Shown here: positions 12,502 through 23,394 of the stretch, one piece after another
How the letters are laid out: the number at the start of each line of letters is the position of its first letter
Numbering within the stretch: the stretch's first letter is position 1
Source of the DNA: Topomyia yanbarensis
Lineage: Eukaryota > Arthropoda > Insecta > Diptera > Culicidae
Assembly: GCF_030247195.1 (NCBI RefSeq)
Contig: NC_080671.1
Coordinates: 208,447,993-208,511,992 of the forward strand
DNA: 64,000 bases
Direction: 5' to 3'
Notes under the pieces: generated by a model
Database searches by the model: none
Told to the model about the DNA's origin: nothing
What the model saw: only the letters and a program-made list of their open reading frames with translations
Made by a program: the position numbers and the translations under genes

Positions 12502-13037
12502 ACATTACACAGCTAAATCTTAACCATTGTGCAGCAGCCCAACAGCTGCTGTGGCAGTCGGTCTCGGAGTCGAGGACAGATGTCGTCCTCCTATCAGACC
12601 CGTACAACATCCCTGCCGGCAACGGCAATTGGGTGTCGGACGGGCCTGGGATGGTGGCAATCTGTACAACGCGACGGTTCCCGGTTCAAGAGGTAATACA
12701 CTCCTCCGCCGAGGGTGTTGCGATTGCCAAGATCAATGGTGTGTTCTATTGTAGCCGCTACGCTCCACCAAGGTGGCCCATAGAACAGTTCAACCAGATG
12801 ATCGACAGGCTCTCATCAGACCTAGTGGGCCGGAAACCGGTAGTTATAGCGGGAGACTTTAACGCTTGGGCAGTAGAGTGGGGCAGCCGCTGTACAAATA
12901 GCAGGGGCCAAGCGCTAATGGAGGCGCTTGCGAAACTCGATACTGTGCTAGCTAACAATGGCTCCGCTAGTACATTCCGTTGAAATGGGGTGGAGGCGTG
13001 GTTTGACATGGGTGTTTGAAATGGGTTCAACCCATGA

Positions 13038-14019
13038 AAACACCATCACCATGGTCCGGTAGATCCCATCTAAAATACCATATGTTGGTGTATTTAAGGG
13101 TTATCGAGACCACTTTATAGTGTCTTGATGGTTGTGAATTTTGGCACGGACCATGTTTAAGGTCTTTTTTTTTATTAATTGCCCACCACACTCCCCCACA
13201 CCAAAGAACTCATACAAGAGCCCCCTGGTAGTGGACGCAACTTGTCTCAGCCCATGAACAATGGCAACAAAAACAAACAAAACAAATAAAACAAACTGAG
13301 CTGAGACAGACATTTATTGATGTGCAATTAGTTTAAGATAATTAACTAAGGTGGAATCCCAGTGGAAATAGATTTCCTGTTAAGGGATCCACATTATAAA
13401 TTAAATTAAAGTTAAATACTGCTGACGGATGTTTACATTAAATTACAAAACAATATCATTAATTAAATATTTCGTTAAGCCTATGTTTAAAGTACTGTTT
13501 CAATCTAGCCTTGAAGATGGTACGATTGTCGATTCTCTGCATGTCAAGTGGAAGTGCATTAAATTTGGTAGGGCCAATAAAAAGAATGCGCTTTTGGCCA
13601 AGGTTTGTGGCTGCTCGAATGCGTTGCAAGTTACTATTTCGACGTGTTGAACGAGAATGTGTTAAAGTTGTAAAATGTATATTATGCTGCGCGATGGAGT
13701 TATGTAGATTGTCGTGTATGAATAATAATGTTTGTACGTCACATAAGTGGGCTATGGGTAAAATATTGTGGGCACTTTCAGAGTATAACAACAAAGTCGA
13801 ATATAAAAGTGGTTTATTAAATATAATTTTCAGGGATCTGTTTTGTAGTGTTTGTAGCTTTTTAAGGTGAGAGCTCGCTGCTCGCCCCCATACCGATACT
13901 AAGTAGTTAAGTTGTGAATGAATGTATGCAAAGTAGTAGTTCAATAGAGCTCGCTGGGGAACAAACGCTTTAACTCTCCACAAAATACCACAAAGGTCAA
14001 GGGGCTATATGGTGTTTGA
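13038..14019 (-). mobile_element. CR1/jockey-like retrotransposon 3' fragment
   Basis: It is inserted in R1 ORF2. A likely 9-bp target duplication, AACCCATGA, lies at 13029-13037 and 14020-14028. It is minus-strand oriented: the coding remnant (13459-13983) is followed by about 420 bp of 3' UTR ending ATGGTGATGGTGTTT. It is 5'-truncated inside the reverse transcriptase C-terminal domain. Confidence 0.6.
13459..13983 (-). pseudogene. Reverse transcriptase C-terminal fragment
   Basis: An open 174-residue stretch reads FAYIHSQLNYLVSVWG, LKKLQTLQNRSLKIIF, then NLGQKRILFIGPTKFNALP. These are the conserved thumb and C-terminal blocks found after the polymerase core in insect CR1/jockey-like ORF2 proteins. 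The catalytic palm (the -DD- motif) is absent because the element is 5'-truncated. The frame has no internal stop, so the insertion may be fairly young. It could belong to the same clade as the 5' fragment at 26466-28970, which lacks exactly this half; that link is inferred. Confidence 0.7.
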
Positions 14020-14564
14020 ACCCATGAGTATTTGCTCGGGCTGCCAAGAAACGGCAGATGCCCGGTATACTGGTGGAGTACCGATATTGCAGCTCTACGA
14101 TCAGCCTGCCTCAGAGCTAGACGTAGGATGCAAAGAGCTCGCACCGAGGATGCAAGAAAGAACCCCCGTGAAGTGTTTCGAGCTGCGAAATTGGCCCTTA
14201 ACAAGGCCATTAAAAGCAGCAAGAGAGCGTGTTTCGACAACCTGTGTGAGAGTGCCAACGCGAATCCGTGGGGTGACGCCTACAGAATCGTGATGGCCAA
14301 GACCAAAGGGGGCTCTTCACCCCCAGAACGGTCTCCGGACCGGTTGGCGACGATTATCGAAGTACTCTTTCCGTCTCGAGCCACAAGCCCCTGGCCACCT
14401 GCACTACGAGACAGTGCGGGCACGGCCGAAATGGTGGCTCCGGTGACGAATGAAGAACTACTCGCAGTGGCTAAATCCCTAGCAATGAACAAAGCTCCAT
14501 GGCCGGATGGAGTTCCAAACAGCGCTCTCAAGGCAGCGATCATAGCGAACCCGAAAATGTTCAG

Positions 14565-14598
14565 GCTAGCTATGCAGAGATGCTAGCTATGCAGAGAT
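14565..14598 (+). repeat. 17-bp tandem duplication in ORF2
   Basis: gctagctatgcagagat occurs twice without spacer. It puts the reverse transcriptase reading frame out of phase (…FRLAMQRC then stop). Confidence 0.9.
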
Positions 14599-16177
14599 GC
14601 CTTGATGACTGCCGTTTCCCCGATAGATGGAAAAGGCAGAAATTGGTGCTGTTGCCGAAGCCCGGGAAGCCGCCAGACGACCCATCGGCGTGCAGACCAA
14701 TCTGTCTGATCGACACGACTGGAAAATTGCTTGAGAGGATTATCCTCAACAGGCTAACCCCGTACGCAAAAGGTACGGACGGCCTGTCAAGCAACCAGTT
14801 TGGCTTTCGGAAGGGTAAGTCCACAGTGGACGCTCTCAACTCAGTGATAAAGACTGCCGAGATAGCGATCCAACGAAACAGGCGAGGCATACTGTGCGTT
14901 AGTGGCACTTGACGTGAAGAACGCATTCAACAGCGCAAGCTGGGATGCCATCGCGCTCTCGTTACACCGGCTTAGCCTACCGGTGGAAAGCTACTTCCAG
15001 AACCGCGTACTGCTATACGAGACAGAAAAGGGTTCCGATTACTGCCGGAGTTCCGCAGGGCTCGATCCTAGGCCCGGTGCTATGGAGCCTCATGTATGAC
15101 GGGGTTCTGAGACTGAAGTTCCCTCCTGGGGTCAAGATCGTCGGCTTTGCCGACGACGTAACCTTGGAGGTCTACGGGGAGTCAATCCCTGAGGTAGAAC
15201 TAACCGCAGAACACGCGATCAACACTGTGGAGGAATGGATGAGCGCGAGAGGCCTGGAGCTCGCTCATCATAAGACGGAGGTAGTTATCGTCAACAACCG
15301 CAAGTCGGCACAACATGCAGTTATCCATGTGGGAGAGGTCGCGATCACTTCACAGCGGAGTCTGAAGTCTCTCGGAGTCATTATAGACGACAAGCTGACC
15401 TTCGGCAGCCACGTCGACTATACATGCAAGAGAGCGTCGACTGCTGTTGCGGCACTATCGAGGATGATGTCCAACAGCTCAAAGGTGTGCGCCAGTAGAC
15501 GTAGGTTACTGGCAGGCGTTGCCGTATCTATTCTCAGGTACGGCGGCCCGTCATGGTCAAGAGCACTGAGGGTAATCAGTTACCTACAGAAACTGGAGAG
15601 CACCTACCGCGTGATGTGCCTCAGAGTGATATCTGCCTACCGCACGGTATCACACGATGCATCTTGCATGATAGCGAGCATAATGCCAGTCGGGCTGGTC
15701 ATTCGGGAAGATGAGGAGTGCTTCGAGCTACGTGGAAATAGAGGAGACCGCGAACGCACCAGGGTGACCTCGGTCGCCAGATGGCAGCGTGAGTGGAATA
15801 ACTCTTCGAAAGGTAGGTGGACCCACCGGCTGATATCTAACATATCGAGCTAGGTGGGAAGACCCCATGGGGAAGTTCACTTCCATCTGACACAATTCCA
15901 CATGTTCGGGCACGCGAAGGTCCCAGCCTGTCCGGGCTGCCTAGGTGTAGACGAAACTGCCGAACACATACTGTTCGTATGTCCTTGGTTCGACGTCGAA
16001 AGAATAGCAATGCTTGATGTCTGTGTCTGGGACACAACCGCTGATACCCTTATTCAGCGGATGTGTCAATCGGTGGAGAAGTGGAACGCAGTCTCGGCTG
16101 CTACCACCCAGATTGCCAGTAGACTACAGGTAATTTGGCGAACCGAGCAACAGACGACGGGCACGACTAACTAGTGA

Positions 16178-17095
16178 TTGGTTAGTTGGAGCGAAAAGGG
16201 CCGAGCCCAAAAAAGTGAGCGAATGGTCTGTCCATGCTGAAACAAGTTTGGCGCAGCGACTTGCAACCGCGTAAGGGGTAAACCCAGCCACCCCGAAGCA
16301 AGGCAGAAGAGCGAGTGTATATGTGTATATGTGGACTGCCTCATGCCAAGATGGGAGGATCGTAGCGTAGTATGTTGGAACTTAGCTATCGATGTCTCGT
16401 GGCGTGGCAGAGGAGTGAAAGAGTGAGCATCCAAGTCAGTCTCACACGGTATGTTAAGGGTGAGCACAAAAGTCAGCCTCACATGGTATGGTAAAGGCTA
16501 GCACAAAAGTAAGCCTAGCAAGGAATGAGAAAGGTGAGCACACAAGTCAGCCTCGCATGGTATGTCAGAAGTGGGGCCTAAGAAAAATGTCCCACATGGG
16601 ATGCCAGGGAGAGTGACAGGAGTATAATAGAGTGGTACGACCGAGAGTGAACCAGGTGATAGGGTGAGCATACAAGTCAGCCTCACATGCTATGGGAGAG
16701 GCGAGCACAAAAGTAAGCCTAGCAAGGAATGAGTAAAGTGAGCACACAAGTCAGCCTCGCAAGGAACGAAAAAGGTGAGCACAAAAGTCAGCCTCATGTA
16801 GTGTTAGAGAGTGAATCAAGGTGCGATAGAGAGAGCACCCAAGTAAGCCTCATACAGGACGTATGAACGCGTGAGCGAGAGTGAATGAGTACATTAAGTA
16901 CAGCCATCCCCCCAGAAGTAATACCGAGAGGTAGTTCCTGGGGGAACGATGGCGGAGCCCAATGGATTTTAGTCGGTATTAATGGCAGCGTCACCATTCG
17001 AGCCCGATGCGCCCCCAGTACACCCCGTGTGGTAGTTTAGACACCTACTAATAGCACGTGTACTGGGTTAGTACGTAAACGTCTTCTCCATTGTT
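16178..17095 (+). repeat. 3' UTR minisatellite of R1-clade element
   Basis: At least ten degenerate units built on gagcacaaaagtcagcctca lie between about 16390 and 16860. They are followed by a unique 3' end (…cagtacaccccgtgtgg…). The inverted copy at 23395-24320 has the same array with a different unit order, so it belongs to the element's 3' UTR. Minus-strand open frames across it are chance. Confidence 0.75.
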
Positions 17096-17332
17096 AAAAA
17101 GATGGGTGGGTAATGTCTGCGACATAACCGGGAGGTGTAGAATACATAAGGAACACGTTCTTCAAATATGTTGATACTCATTGGAATTTTCGGACAAAAG
17201 GTGATTTGGGCGAGGAATATTTCACCGGAGCGTCGTGACTTCAATTCGAGACGTTAATTTAAATCTAATAATATTCAACAGAATCACGTTTGAATGGGAA
17301 ATTTTCAAATAATTCTCTATGGTAATAATGGT

Positions 17333-17348
17333 GGTTCTGAAAAGAACC
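17333..17348 (-). terminator. Histone mRNA 3' stem-loop, copy 1
   Basis: Read on the minus strand it is GGTTCTTTTCAGAACC followed by ACCA. That is a 6-bp stem with the canonical UUUU/C loop region of replication-dependent histone mRNAs, which end there instead of being polyadenylated. It lies about 20-30 nt past the end of the H3 remnant, the normal spacing. Confidence 0.85.
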
Positions 17349-17350
17349 TA

Positions 17351-17546
17351 TGGTTTCGACGTTGGTGTTGATGGTGATGCGCTGGATCTTTGGATATATT
17401 TGGCATGATAGTTACGTGCCTGGCGAACTGTTTTGTAGCCTCGAACAAAACGACAAGACTGGCTTCTTCGGGTACCATTACGGCTGAACTTTATAAGCTT
17501 AACTCGACTTTGAAATCCTGCGCAATCTCACGAATCAGACGCTGGC
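17351..17546 (-). pseudogene. Histone H3 pseudogene 1 (C-terminal half)
   Basis: On the minus strand the frame reads QRLIREIAQDFKVEL, SSAVM, EEAS, VVLFEATK and HVTIMPNISKD. It aligns with the H3 histone-fold helices (…QRLVREIAQDFKTDLRF…[21 protein letters not shown]…HAKRVTIMPKDIQLARR). A TAA lies between L and SSAVM, several residues are missing before LFE, and the last helix is out of register. The N-terminal tail and first helix are lost. The intact stem-loop just downstream supports descent from a replication-dependent H3 gene. It is the first of three decayed copies, all minus strand. Confidence 0.85.
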
Positions 17547-17928
17547 AGGGCCATTTTGTTTGCTACTAGCACGGAGCAGCACAAAAAAATCATTTAATGC
17601 AGTTAGTTCACGGAGGCTGCCAAAAAGCTCGAATAGAAGCATGCGACTTCAACGTTTCCCTTAAACACATGCAATTGAAGCAACACTGATCACTAGAGGG
17701 ATGGTGAGGGAACACGCACATTCGTTTTGGTTATACTGATAATAGCAGCAGAAAGAAATTGAAAAGCAGTGCACGAAACGAGCGAGAGGATAATTTAAAT
17801 TTTTGTTCCGTGTGCAAGCTACTTCTTTCCACACAACGTATTATGTTGCTTGTTGAAAATTTGTTACACATCTTAAAATGAAAGTTTCAGTTTAACTCTC
17901 ACTAGAACACAATTGATTGATCCTGAAA

Positions 17929-17944
17929 AGAACCGTTGCTTTTA
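17929..17944 (-). terminator. Degenerate histone 3' stem-loop, copy 2
   Basis: The minus strand reads GGTTCTTTTCAGGATC. The loop and left stem are kept and the right stem has decayed. It sits just after the second H3 remnant. Confidence 0.7.
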
Positions 17945-17954
17945 TTGTAATTTA

Positions 17955-18310
17955 CGCCCACTCCCAGCGGACACTGTGAGCCAGTTTGATTTCTTTTGCG
18001 AGAAAGTTACATACTTGGCGCACTATTTTGTATCCTCAAACAAACCGACCAAGTAGGCATCACTGGCTTCATTACGGCTGAGTTTTGTAAGCGTAGCTCG
18101 ACTTTGAAGTAATACACAACCTTACGAACCAGACGCTGGAATGTTAGCCAGTGGATTAGTTACTCCGTTGCCGTTTAGTTGGGGCGAAATATTGGTATGG
18201 CGACAGTTCCTGATCGGTAGTTGGTTGCGATGGGCCACCAGTAGCTGGGGCACTTTTTCGGACCGTCATCATTGCCAAATGCTTTCCTCCGGTGGACTGG
18301 CTGCTTGCTA
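17955..18310 (-). pseudogene. Histone H3 pseudogene 2
   Basis: The minus strand holds nearly the whole H3 length, spread over different frames. It reads STGGK...VRKSAPATGG near the start, then a frameshifted globular part with several stops. Further on are [13 protein letters not shown] (in text cgatgcctacttggtcggtttg's neighbourhood) and LAHSVRWEWA in place of LARRIRGERA. The start codon region is altered (ctagtagcaagcagccag). Indels and stops exclude function. The flanks are shared with copies 1 and 3, including a block with gcaattg..gcaacactga and ggggaacacgcacattcg. The array therefore arose by tandem duplication. Confidence 0.85.
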
Positions 18311-18706
18311 CTAGCAAGGAGCTGCACAAACAAATCGATTTATGCAGTTAATCAACGGAGGCTGCCAAAAAGTTCGAATAAAAGCATGCGACTAATGTAC
18401 TTTGCACGTTCTATATTTTATCAATACTAGAGAGGATCGATAAAATAATTCAAAGTGTAATAGCAATATGCAATTGTGGCAACACTGACCATGGGATGGT
18501 GGGGGAACACGCACATTCGTTTTAGTTATGATGGTATTAGCAGCAGAAAGGAATGGAAAAGCAGTACACGAAAATGAGCCAGAGAGGATAATTTAAATTC
18601 TCATTCTTTCCACACATCGTATTTCTTATATAGCTCTCTGAAAATTATTTGTTATACACCATAAAATGTAAATTTCAGTTTAACTCTTATTAGAACACAA
18701 TTAATT

Positions 18707-18722
18707 GGTCCTGTAAAGAACC
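18707..18722 (-). terminator. Degenerate histone 3' stem-loop, copy 3
   Basis: The minus strand reads GGTTCTTTACAGGACC. The stem is largely kept and one loop base is changed. It lies downstream of H3 remnant 3. Confidence 0.7.
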
Positions 18723-18751
18723 GTTTGTTGTTTTATTGCGGGAGCATAATT

Positions 18752-19120
18752 CAGACGCACTCCCCGCGGATACGGTGAGCCAGTTTAATGTATTTGGCCT
18801 GAAAGTTATGCGCTTGGCGCACTATTTTGCATCCTCGAACAAACCGACCAAGTAGGCATCGTTGGCTTCTCGGGGCATCATTACGACTGAGCTTTGTAAG
18901 CGTAGCTCGACTTTGCAGTCCTGTACAATCTCACGAACCAGACGCTGGAACGATAGCCTACAGACTAGTTGCTCTGTTGCCCTTTAGTTGGGGCGAAATT
19001 CTTGCAGGGCGACAGTTCCTGATCGGTAGTTGGTTGCGATGGGTCACCAGTAGCTGGGGCACTTTTTAGGACCGTCGTCATTGCCAACTGCTTTCCTTCG
19101 GTGGACTGGCTGCTTGCTAG
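18752..19120 (-). pseudogene. Histone H3 pseudogene 3
   Basis: The minus strand reads STEGKQLAMTTVLKSAPATG in one frame, YRSGTVALQEF in another, then [26 protein letters not shown] and [13 protein letters not shown]. These follow H3 in order ([74 protein letters not shown]). There is no ATG at the expected start, at least two frameshifts and three stops. Promoter-like sequence survives upstream (TATA at 19163-19173) and a stem-loop downstream. This is the most complete unit of the array. Confidence 0.88.
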
Positions 19121-19162
19121 TATTTGAACGAATACGAATGATGAGAAAAACCGACCGACAGA

Positions 19163-19173
19163 TATTTATATAA
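19163..19173 (-). promoter_or_regulatory. TATA box of H3 pseudogene 3
   Basis: The minus strand reads ATTATATAAATA about 45-50 bp upstream of the degenerate H3 start. TCATTCGTATTCGTTC, an initiator-like stretch, lies in between. The spacing matches short-leader histone promoters. Function today is doubtful because the gene is dead. Confidence 0.55.
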
Positions 19174-19348
19174 TCGCGCTAATATGCACTACTATCGCTT
19201 TCTCGCTCGTTCTCGTGCCGTGCATGAGCCTTTCCTTTCCGTCCGGCTTCTCATGGCCTAACTAAAGTAATATGCCGTCTTTCCCCCCACCAACTGCTCT
19301 CGTCAAGCAACCCAATACGAATAATCATAGGAACAAACATGTAGTGGA

Positions 19349-19374
19349 CCTATATATATATATATATATATATA
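19349..19374. repeat. (TA)n microsatellite
   Basis: An uninterrupted TA run of about 26 bp. Confidence 0.9.
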
Positions 19375-19673
19375 AACTTTTCATTATTTTATTGTTCGGT
19401 TGACCCACAATATTGACGGCTCTGTGCGGGAGGGCTGAAAATTTTCACTTTTCCGAGTAGTTTAGATTTTTCAAAACACATTTTTTTGTTATTAGTGCAT
19501 GTTATTTCAATTTTTAATACAGCATAAAGGAACATACTGCCAACAAATTGGCCTAAAAATCAAATCATTCTGTTAAGTATGATAAAAGTTATTAACGTTC
19601 AAAATCTGACGCGGCGCCGCAGCCGATATTTTGAAACGGGACGCCTCTATTGAAAGCTTAAATGTATTCTACA

Positions 19674-20105
19674 TTAAAAATACACACGCACAGGCATTTG
19701 CCGAACTCGACGAACTGAATCGAAAAAAATCGGTTCGTTAAAAAATCGGTTTTCAGAGCAATTGCAATACCTTTCTATTGAGAAAGGCAAAAGGTGTGAT
19801 ATCGGCAGTCCGAAAAAGTCGATTTTAATAAAAAAAAAAAAATGTCGAGATAACATAAAATCTCGACGTTTCATGCATTTTAAAGATGTTTGGCATCAAA
19901 CATACGACTTCGATTTCCGAAATTTCATGGGTCCCTTTGAAAAAAAAGTTTGTTAAAATCGGTTCAGCCATCTCTGAGAAAAATGAGTGGCATTTTTGGT
20001 CACATACACACACAGACGCACATACACACACATACATACATATACACATACATACACACGCACAGACATTTGCCGAACATGACGAACTGAATCGAATGGT
20101 ATATG
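19674..20105 (+). repeat. ~1.2-kb dispersed repeat, partial copies
   Basis: The end of one unit (tttgccgaactcgacgaact, then ctattgagaaaggcaaaa at about 19790) is followed by the start and microsatellite end of another unit, with its middle deleted. The second unit breaks off after gaatggtatatg at about 20105. The first fragment could be the missing end of copy B displaced by the insertions between 5.9 and 19.6 kb; that is inference. Confidence 0.65.
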
Positions 20106-20858
20106 GGTTATTCCATGCGAAGTGATCAAGGCACGTGTAATCGACCTTAACGGATTTGAACCAAATTTGCATGAATTGTACATCTAGGGCCAATATATAA
20201 AAACCCAAATTTTTGTGTCAATTGAACCACCCCTCGGGTCATGGGAGCACCCCCCGTTTTGGCAAATTGCCAAAACCCTTGATTTTCTTTTAATCATATC
20301 TCCGGTTCTATTTACTCCAGAATCAAAACACAAGATGGCTTTTGAAGAAAATTTTTCAAGGAATCTAAAAAAAATATTGTTTTTTACCGGCAGTGCTGCC
20401 AACTATGCGATTTTTTCAGTTAAATATTAAAAGTTAATTTTGCTCTCAATATATATATTTTAATTTTGAAAATTTTAATGCCATCGCGTTCCTCAGACAT
20501 TTTTACATAAAGAACACTTATCATCCCAATATAATATGAGCGCATCCTGAGATACACCGTTTGAAGGGAAAACTCCCATTTTCTGTGGTGTACTGACAGT
20601 GTTGGAAGAAATAAATAATTTTTGCATTTGGATTGAACCATAAGTTTTAAAATCGTTATAACAATTTTTTTTGAAAACTCGTAGCTAGTTACCGTCTTCG
20701 ACAAAGTTGTTAACCAAGGTTTAAATTATCGTTTTATAAAGCTGGTTTTTTGTATTGAGTGAAATAGCGATCTTTATTAACGTAAATGCAAAATAATTAA
20801 TTTCCCTATATAAAATCCCATACAAACTTTAAACGCAATGCGCAAACCCAAACGTATA
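20106..20858. other. Unclassified repeat-like non-coding stretch
   Basis: It begins ggttattccatgcgaagtga inside the broken 1.2-kb repeat, so it is probably an insertion. It is AT-rich, has no credible frame, and its ends are not resolved. Confidence 0.35.
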
Positions 20859-21716
20859 TTTGTTGTGTTCAATTATACTATAATTACGTCATGTTAATAA
20901 TTGAAATACACGGAAACTATGTTTTTTGCATTTATTTATCAGTATAGTCTCAAGCCGACCAAAAAAATTAAAAATTAATTGAACGTGATTCATAATAATA
21001 TTACAAAAAGAAACGAAAAGTATAATCTAATATGAGATTTTGAAATGATATTGATGAAAAAATTTCATTGACCGTCGGATTGTTGATCAACAGTGTTCCA
21101 AAAAATCACAACACGAACCGGATAGCTTACTACGAAGCGTGCGTCACTTCTAAGTGAATGAGTCCTAGTAACAGCGTATATAATCTGCTTGCAGAATAGC
21201 TCTTCCTCGTTAGAATGGCTATACAAGTGGCAATAAAGCTCGAAAGAATTACTTGAGAAAACCCGTACCATAATATAAACCGTGCGTTAAACATTATTTA
21301 TTCATAACACCACGCATTCGAATGCTCTTCCTCTTGCTACGCGATGAAACTACAGAAAGTATGCGTTTGCATCACACATACTCATATACACATAATTGCA
21401 CTTTATCACACATACACAATACATTTTTAATGGAAAAATTTGGACAAAAAGAAAGTTCAAAAGGGGGTCGCTCTTGCCCCTTTGGGGTGTCGGTCTTACC
21501 CGCAGCGTTTTTAAAATGACATTTTTCTCCATTTTTTGGCAATCAATAATTTTTAATGAATTCAATTTTTTGAAACGCTGAAAAAATTATATTTTGTTAA
21601 GGATGTTAAGGATTATGCACAGAATATACAATATTAGGAACTTTGTGGAATTTTAGAAAAATTATTGCGCTTAAGGTGTCGGACCTTAAGCGCAATAATT
21701 TTTCCGCGTTCCCCTA
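20859..21716 (-). mobile_element. MITE of the AGGGGAACTGGGGG family, truncated inverted copy
   Basis: Read on the minus strand this matches the element at 35769-37437 in blocks: the …cttaagcgcaa… end, aaacgctgcgggtaagacc, tgtgataaagtg, ggttgttgatcaacag-like and ggtcggcttgaga text. The outer end has lost the normal TIR and carries an inverted duplication instead (21657-21703). The other boundary is approximate. Confidence 0.6.
21657..21703. repeat. Perfect 21-bp-arm palindrome
   Basis: The arms 21657-21677 and 21683-21703 are exact inverses, separated by gtcgg. It replaces the terminal TIR of the MITE copy ending here. Confidence 0.9.
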
Positions 21717-21766
21717 AATATCCATATTTTCAAATGGAATTTGTGGATCGGACAAGATCGGAAGAG

Positions 21767-22985
21767 ATTGAATGTTTTGCCTTTTTCATATAAGGAAAGG
21801 CTATGCAATCACTGTAAAAATCGACTTTTTAACCGAGGCCCGGAGGGCCGAGTGTCATACACTATACGATTCAGTTCATCGAGATCGGCCAATGTCTGTG
21901 CGTATGTATGTGTGTGTATGTATGTGTGTATGTGTGTGTGTCATTTAAACTCACACAATTTTCTCAGAGATGGCTGAACCGATTTTCGCAAACTTAGTTT
22001 CATCTGAAAGGTAGAACGCTCCCATAAGCTGCTATTGAATTTTTAGTTGATCCGACTTCCGGTTACGGGTTGAAGAGTGCGGTCACACAGCAAATTCCCA
22101 TATAAACTGGTACCACTATGATGTCCAAATGATGTAAAACATATTAAAATTGATGTAACATTACTCTAGTTTGCGGGTCTGGATCACTAATGATCAATCA
22201 AAGCAGCTTTGACCACATTGGCCACCTATGACGGTTCATGACGCCCCCGGGGAACCCGCCAAGTTCCTAAGCTAATATCACACCCATTCCACAACGAATT
22301 CAACCAGTCGGTTCCGACAGTATGAAGTAACAAGTTACTTTACGCTTGTTCGGACATGCCGTAGACTCAGGTGATTCGCATTTCTAATGCCAAAAGACCC
22401 TGACTCCTACGGTAGCAGACAAAAAGTTAAGTCGCCGGTGAGCTCTAAGCTTGCATATATGATCCTTCCACGCTTTTCTAAACTTTCTCCCTTCAACTCC
22501 TTGCTCTCCCTTGAGTACTATGGCTCTAAATATTGAAAAATATACTTCACCTTCCAGTCCCTTGCTAATTAAATGCCGTAACAACTGTCCACAACGAATT
22601 CTCTACCGATTTTTACAAACTTGATTTCAAATAAAAGATACAGTTATGCCATTGACTGCTGCTGAATTTCATTCGGTTCTGACTCTTGCTTCCGGAGTTA
22701 CCGGGGTGTTAGTAAGGATACACTGGAATTTCCCATATAAATCGGTACAATCGTAATACCTCAGAGGCTAAAAACTATTGAAATGGTCACCAAATTACTT
22801 CTAATCGCAGATCTAGATCACTGATTGCCAATCAAACATTCTTTGAATATCTTGTCCACGATCGACGATTCCGGAAGTCCGGAAGTCCGGAATTCCGGGC
22901 ATATTCCACAATTAAAGTCATATCGGTTCATCGGTGATGACTGAACCGATTTTCTCAAACCAAGTCTCAAATAGAAGGCAAAATG
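21767..22985 (-). repeat. ~1.2-kb dispersed repeat, inverted copy
   Basis: It starts at gcctttttcatataaggaaa (the complement of the family's end). It then carries the TG-rich microsatellite (21896-21941), blocks of ccgacttccggttacggg and repeated gaaccgattttcacaaact-like text. It is diverged from copies A and B. Confidence 0.65.
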
Positions 22986-23264
22986 TGCAGTTGAGTATTG
23001 CGTCGCCGCCCCTCCCCCCCCCCGCCTTGCCCTTACACCTCCCACCTTCATCACTCCCCTCCTCTTGGACTACCCTCACGCCCGCATTTCCTTCATCCAC
23101 CCCGCATACCGAAATAAGATGAAGGATTTCTGACGCATCCTCCACTCCCACTCTACTAACCCCCCATTCCCTACACGTTCAAACCCATTCCACCTACCTT
23201 TCCAAATTATAATCACATGAAGATAACATTGAACTCATGCTTATTAAGCTAATTAAATATTATT
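22986..23264. other. C-rich low-complexity interval between repeat copies
   Basis: Pyrimidine-rich + strand (cctccccccccccgcc at about 23011) followed by AT-rich sequence. No gene is seen. Confidence 0.5.
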
Positions 23265-23394
23265 CTTTTGCCTTTCTTATATAGAAAGGTTATGCAATTG
23301 CTCCAAAAACCGACATTCTAACCGAGGCCCGGAGGGCCGAGTCTCATATAACTTTCGATTCAGTTCGCCGAGATCGCAAAATATCTGTGAGTTT

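Larger units (their letters stand above)
12498..16174 (+). pseudogene. R1-clade ORF2 (endonuclease + reverse transcriptase), broken
   Basis: An APE-type endonuclease comes first (NITQLNLNHC..., VIAGDFNAWAVEWGS at about 12841-12888). It stops at a TGA at 12981. About 150 residues of the endonuclease end and linker are missing, and a retroelement fragment (13038-14019) sits there. The frame resumes at PVYWWSTDIAAL (14069). The reverse transcriptase follows, with KPGKPPDDPSACRPI, QFGFRKGKST, GVPQGSILGP and the catalytic FADD (about 15143). Damage includes a 17-bp tandem duplication (14565-14598), a 5-nt loss near 14890, ~17- and 11-nt losses near 14985-15025, and a TAG at 15852 where the sister copy has Trp. 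A CX2CX7-8HX4C finger near 15930-15980 lies at the C-terminus. Confidence 0.85.
5895..17100 (+). mobile_element. R1-clade non-LTR retrotransposon, copy 1 (nested, dead)
   Basis: Order on the + strand: short 5' UTR, ORF1 with three CCHC zinc knuckles, ORF2 with endonuclease and reverse transcriptase, and a minisatellite-rich 3' UTR. It has two ORFs meeting at a GTGA overlap and no RNase H, as in the R1 clade. The 5' end abuts an ACAY-type microsatellite (5867-5893), the target known for Waldo elements of this clade. Two insertions split it, at 7185-12304 and 13038-14019. Several frameshifts, a stop codon and deletions show it is inactive. The 3' boundary is set by comparison with the copy at 23390-25759, whose poly(A) follows ccattgt. 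Confidence 0.8.

Noticed and set aside
13511..13870. + strand 119-residue frame
   Set aside because: Antisense of the reverse transcriptase C-terminal fragment.
16171..16997. Minus-strand frames over the copy 1 minisatellite
   Set aside because: Chance frames in tandem repeats with no family resemblance.
18827..19069. + strand 80-residue frame
   Set aside because: Antisense of H3 pseudogene 3; the H3 match is on the minus strand.
22818..23151. Gly/Arg-rich minus-strand frames
   Set aside because: Antisense of a C-rich low-complexity run between repeat copies.
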